This document shows positions 7,264 through 8,001 of a stretch of DNA of 8,001 nucleotides, piece after piece. Each line of letters opens with the position of its first letter. Positions within the stretch are counted from its first letter, which is position 1. This DNA comes from Bacillota bacterium (lineage in GTDB: Bacteria; Bacillota_A; Clostridia; Clostridiales; Clostridiaceae). The position numbers and the translations under genes were made by a program. The notes beneath the pieces are model-generated. The model ran no database searches and was not told the origin of the DNA. It saw only the letters and a program-made list of their open reading frames with translations. Location of the stretch: contig JAJXYA010000046.1 of NCBI GenBank assembly GCA_021780795.1, positions 1 to 8,001 on the forward strand. Reading direction: 5' to 3'.

Positions 7264-7353
7264 TTGGTGGCTTTGCTTTGCACTATAATTTTAATCGTTT
7301 TTTTTATAGTTTTAGGTTTTATAGAGATGTACAATATGTTTAAAAAGAAATAA
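7264..7353 (+). CDS. Putative 29-residue single-pass membrane protein
   Basis: I do not recognise this gene. Starting at TTG 7264 (or GTG 7267, giving 28 residues) it encodes a short N-terminus (VALLCT), a hydrophobic stretch of about 15 residues (ILIVFFIVLGFI and neighbours), and a tail EMYNMFKKK with three terminal lysines before TAA. This predicts one membrane helix with a cytoplasmic C-terminus. AAGGGG (7250-7255) lies 8 nt before the TTG, a proper spacing, and an in-frame TAA at 7249-7251 bounds the frame upstream. It sits alone between divergent perR and the PhoH-family gene, with a plausible promoter at 7207-7236. The composition is less monotonous than expected for random AT-rich DNA (Cys, Gly, Glu and Met codons), which supports it, but the non-ATG start and short length keep confidence moderate. 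Confidence 0.5.
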   Translation: MVALLCTIILIVFFIVLGFIEMYNMFKKK

Positions 7354-7371
7354 ATGGTATTTCATTAAAAA

Positions 7372-7400
7372 TTAACGATAGATTAATACATTTATAATAT
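7372..7400 (+). promoter_or_regulatory. Candidate promoter for the PhoH-family gene
   Basis: A TATAAT lies at 7393-7398, and TTAACG at 7372-7377 could serve as -35 with a short 15-nt spacer. Alternatively TAATAT at 7395-7400 gives the ideal 17-nt spacer. Transcription would start near 7405, with a leader of about 95 nt before the TTG start at 7499. The rest of the gap 7354-7454 is AT-rich with no clear hairpin terminator, so read-through from the 29-residue ORF is also possible. Confidence 0.35.
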
Positions 7401-7454
7401 AGAAAGCATATATTGAAATTATATATAAATAAAAAAATAGAAGCTGCAACTTTT

Positions 7455-7502
7455 ATGATTAAAAAAACACTTGCTTTATATTGGGAGGAGGAATTGTATT
7501 GA
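7455..7502 (+). CDS. Possible 15-codon minicistron overlapping the PhoH start
   Basis: An ATG at 7455 opens a 15-codon frame (MIKKTLALYWEEELY) whose TGA stop (7500-7502) overlaps the TTG start (7499-7501) of the following gene. The frame runs through that gene's ribosome binding site. It has only a weak AGAAG upstream, so it may be chance. If translated it would couple ribosome termination to initiation of the PhoH-family protein. Confidence 0.2.
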   Translation: MIKKTLALYWEEELY

Positions 7503-8001
7503 AGAGCACTTTTGTTTTGGATACGAATGTAATTCTTTATTCTCCAGCATCAATTTTGTCTTTTGGAGATAGTGATGTAGTAATTCCTGAGGTTGTTTTA
7601 GAGGAGCTTGATTCATTTAAAAAGGATAAAAGTGATTTGGGACTAAATGCAAGACACGCGGCTAGAATAATTGATAACTTAAGAAAATTAGGTAAAATCC
7701 ATGAAGGAATCGAGCTTCCAAGTGGTGGTAGGCTTAGAGTGGAGATGAATCATTATGATACAAAAATACCACCAAGCTGGGATAAATTAAAGGCTGATAA
7801 CCGTATAATTCAAGTTTGCAAAGCATTAAAAGAGCAGGGAGAAGATGTATACTTAATTACAAAAGATATATTTGAAAGAATAAAAGCAGATTGTGTGGAC
7901 GTAAATGTTGAAGATTACTATGAAAAAATGGTGCCTGAAGGCAGCGATAATCAGTATACTGGAAGGATAGATGTATTTGCAGCTGCTAAAGATATAGAAC
8001 T
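7499..8001 (+). CDS. PIN domain-PhoH family ATPase (YlaK/PhoH2-like), 3' end outside window
   Basis: The visible 167 codons form a PIN-type ribonuclease domain, which in YlaK/PhoH2 proteins is followed by a PhoH helicase-like ATPase domain that here would lie beyond the window. PIN acidic residues are in place: Asp8 in LDTN (7-10), Glu35 in PEVVLEEL (30-37), Asp100 in KADNRII and Asp123 in LITKD (119-123). LGLNARHAARIIDNLRKLG (47-65) and the tail starting at 150 (SDNQYTGR) also resemble this family. Mycobacterial PhoH2 couples RNA unwinding to RNA cleavage; activity here is inferred. The start is TTG at 7499, supported by GGGAGGAGG (7483-7491) with a 7-nt spacer; an in-frame TAA at 7460-7462 excludes starts further upstream, and there is no in-frame ATG at the N-terminus. 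The ATPase motifs cannot be checked here. Confidence 0.88.
   Translation, partial: MKSTFVLDTNVILYSPASILSFGDSDVVIPEVVLEELDSFKKDKSDLGLNARHAARIIDNLRKLGKIHEGIELPSGGRLRVEMNHYDTKIPPSWDKLKADNRIIQVCKALKEQGEDVYLITKDIFERIKADCVDVNVEDYYEKMVPEGSDNQYTGRIDVFAAAKDIE

Overview
The window is an AT-rich (roughly 30% GC by eye) chromosomal segment of a low-GC Gram-positive bacterium, most likely an anaerobic clostridium. The reasons are strong AGGAGG-type ribosome binding sites, codon use dominated by A/T third positions, the order tig-clpP-clpX-lon-engB, and a peroxide-type Fur regulator. No mobile element, CRISPR array, rRNA or tRNA was seen.

Layout: positions 8-6333 are a plus-strand protein quality-control cluster. 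It holds trigger factor (tig), the ClpP peptidase, its ClpX unfoldase, the Lon protease and the ribosome-assembly GTPase EngB. Hairpins lie between tig and clpP and between clpX and lon. The clpX-lon one is a convincing terminator followed by a consensus -10, so the cluster is probably split into transcription units; clpP-clpX (18 nt gap) and lon-engB (11 nt overlap) are tightly coupled. No lonB lies between clpX and lon, unlike in Bacillus subtilis.

The interesting part is the 'empty' DNA around perR. Downstream of engB (6361-6487) is a strongly structured stretch: two overlapping hairpins, then a C-rich tract (two C runs of 6 and 5), then a strong intrinsic terminator. This is the layout of a C-rich small RNA whose seed would pair with Shine-Dalgarno sequences. 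On the minus strand, perR (6678-7091) is followed by a 17-bp hairpin and nine Us that look like its terminator. The same hairpin carries, in its loop and 3' arm, the ribosome binding site and start codon of a 41-residue single-pass membrane protein (6486-6611). perR has a textbook promoter (TTGACA-17-TATAAT), and its -10 lies inside a perfect 9-1-9 inverted repeat, probably the operator for autoregulation.

Divergent from perR, on the plus strand, is a probable 29-residue membrane protein (7264-7353) with its own promoter-like sequence. After it comes the start of a PIN-domain PhoH-family ATPase (7499 to the window edge), which begins at a TTG codon overlapping the stop codon of a possible 15-codon minicistron.

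Together: tig folds nascent chains, ClpXP and Lon degrade damaged or regulatory proteins, EngB helps mature the 50S subunit, and PerR sets the peroxide response. Apart from the small ORFs and RNA candidates, all genes belong to well-known families.
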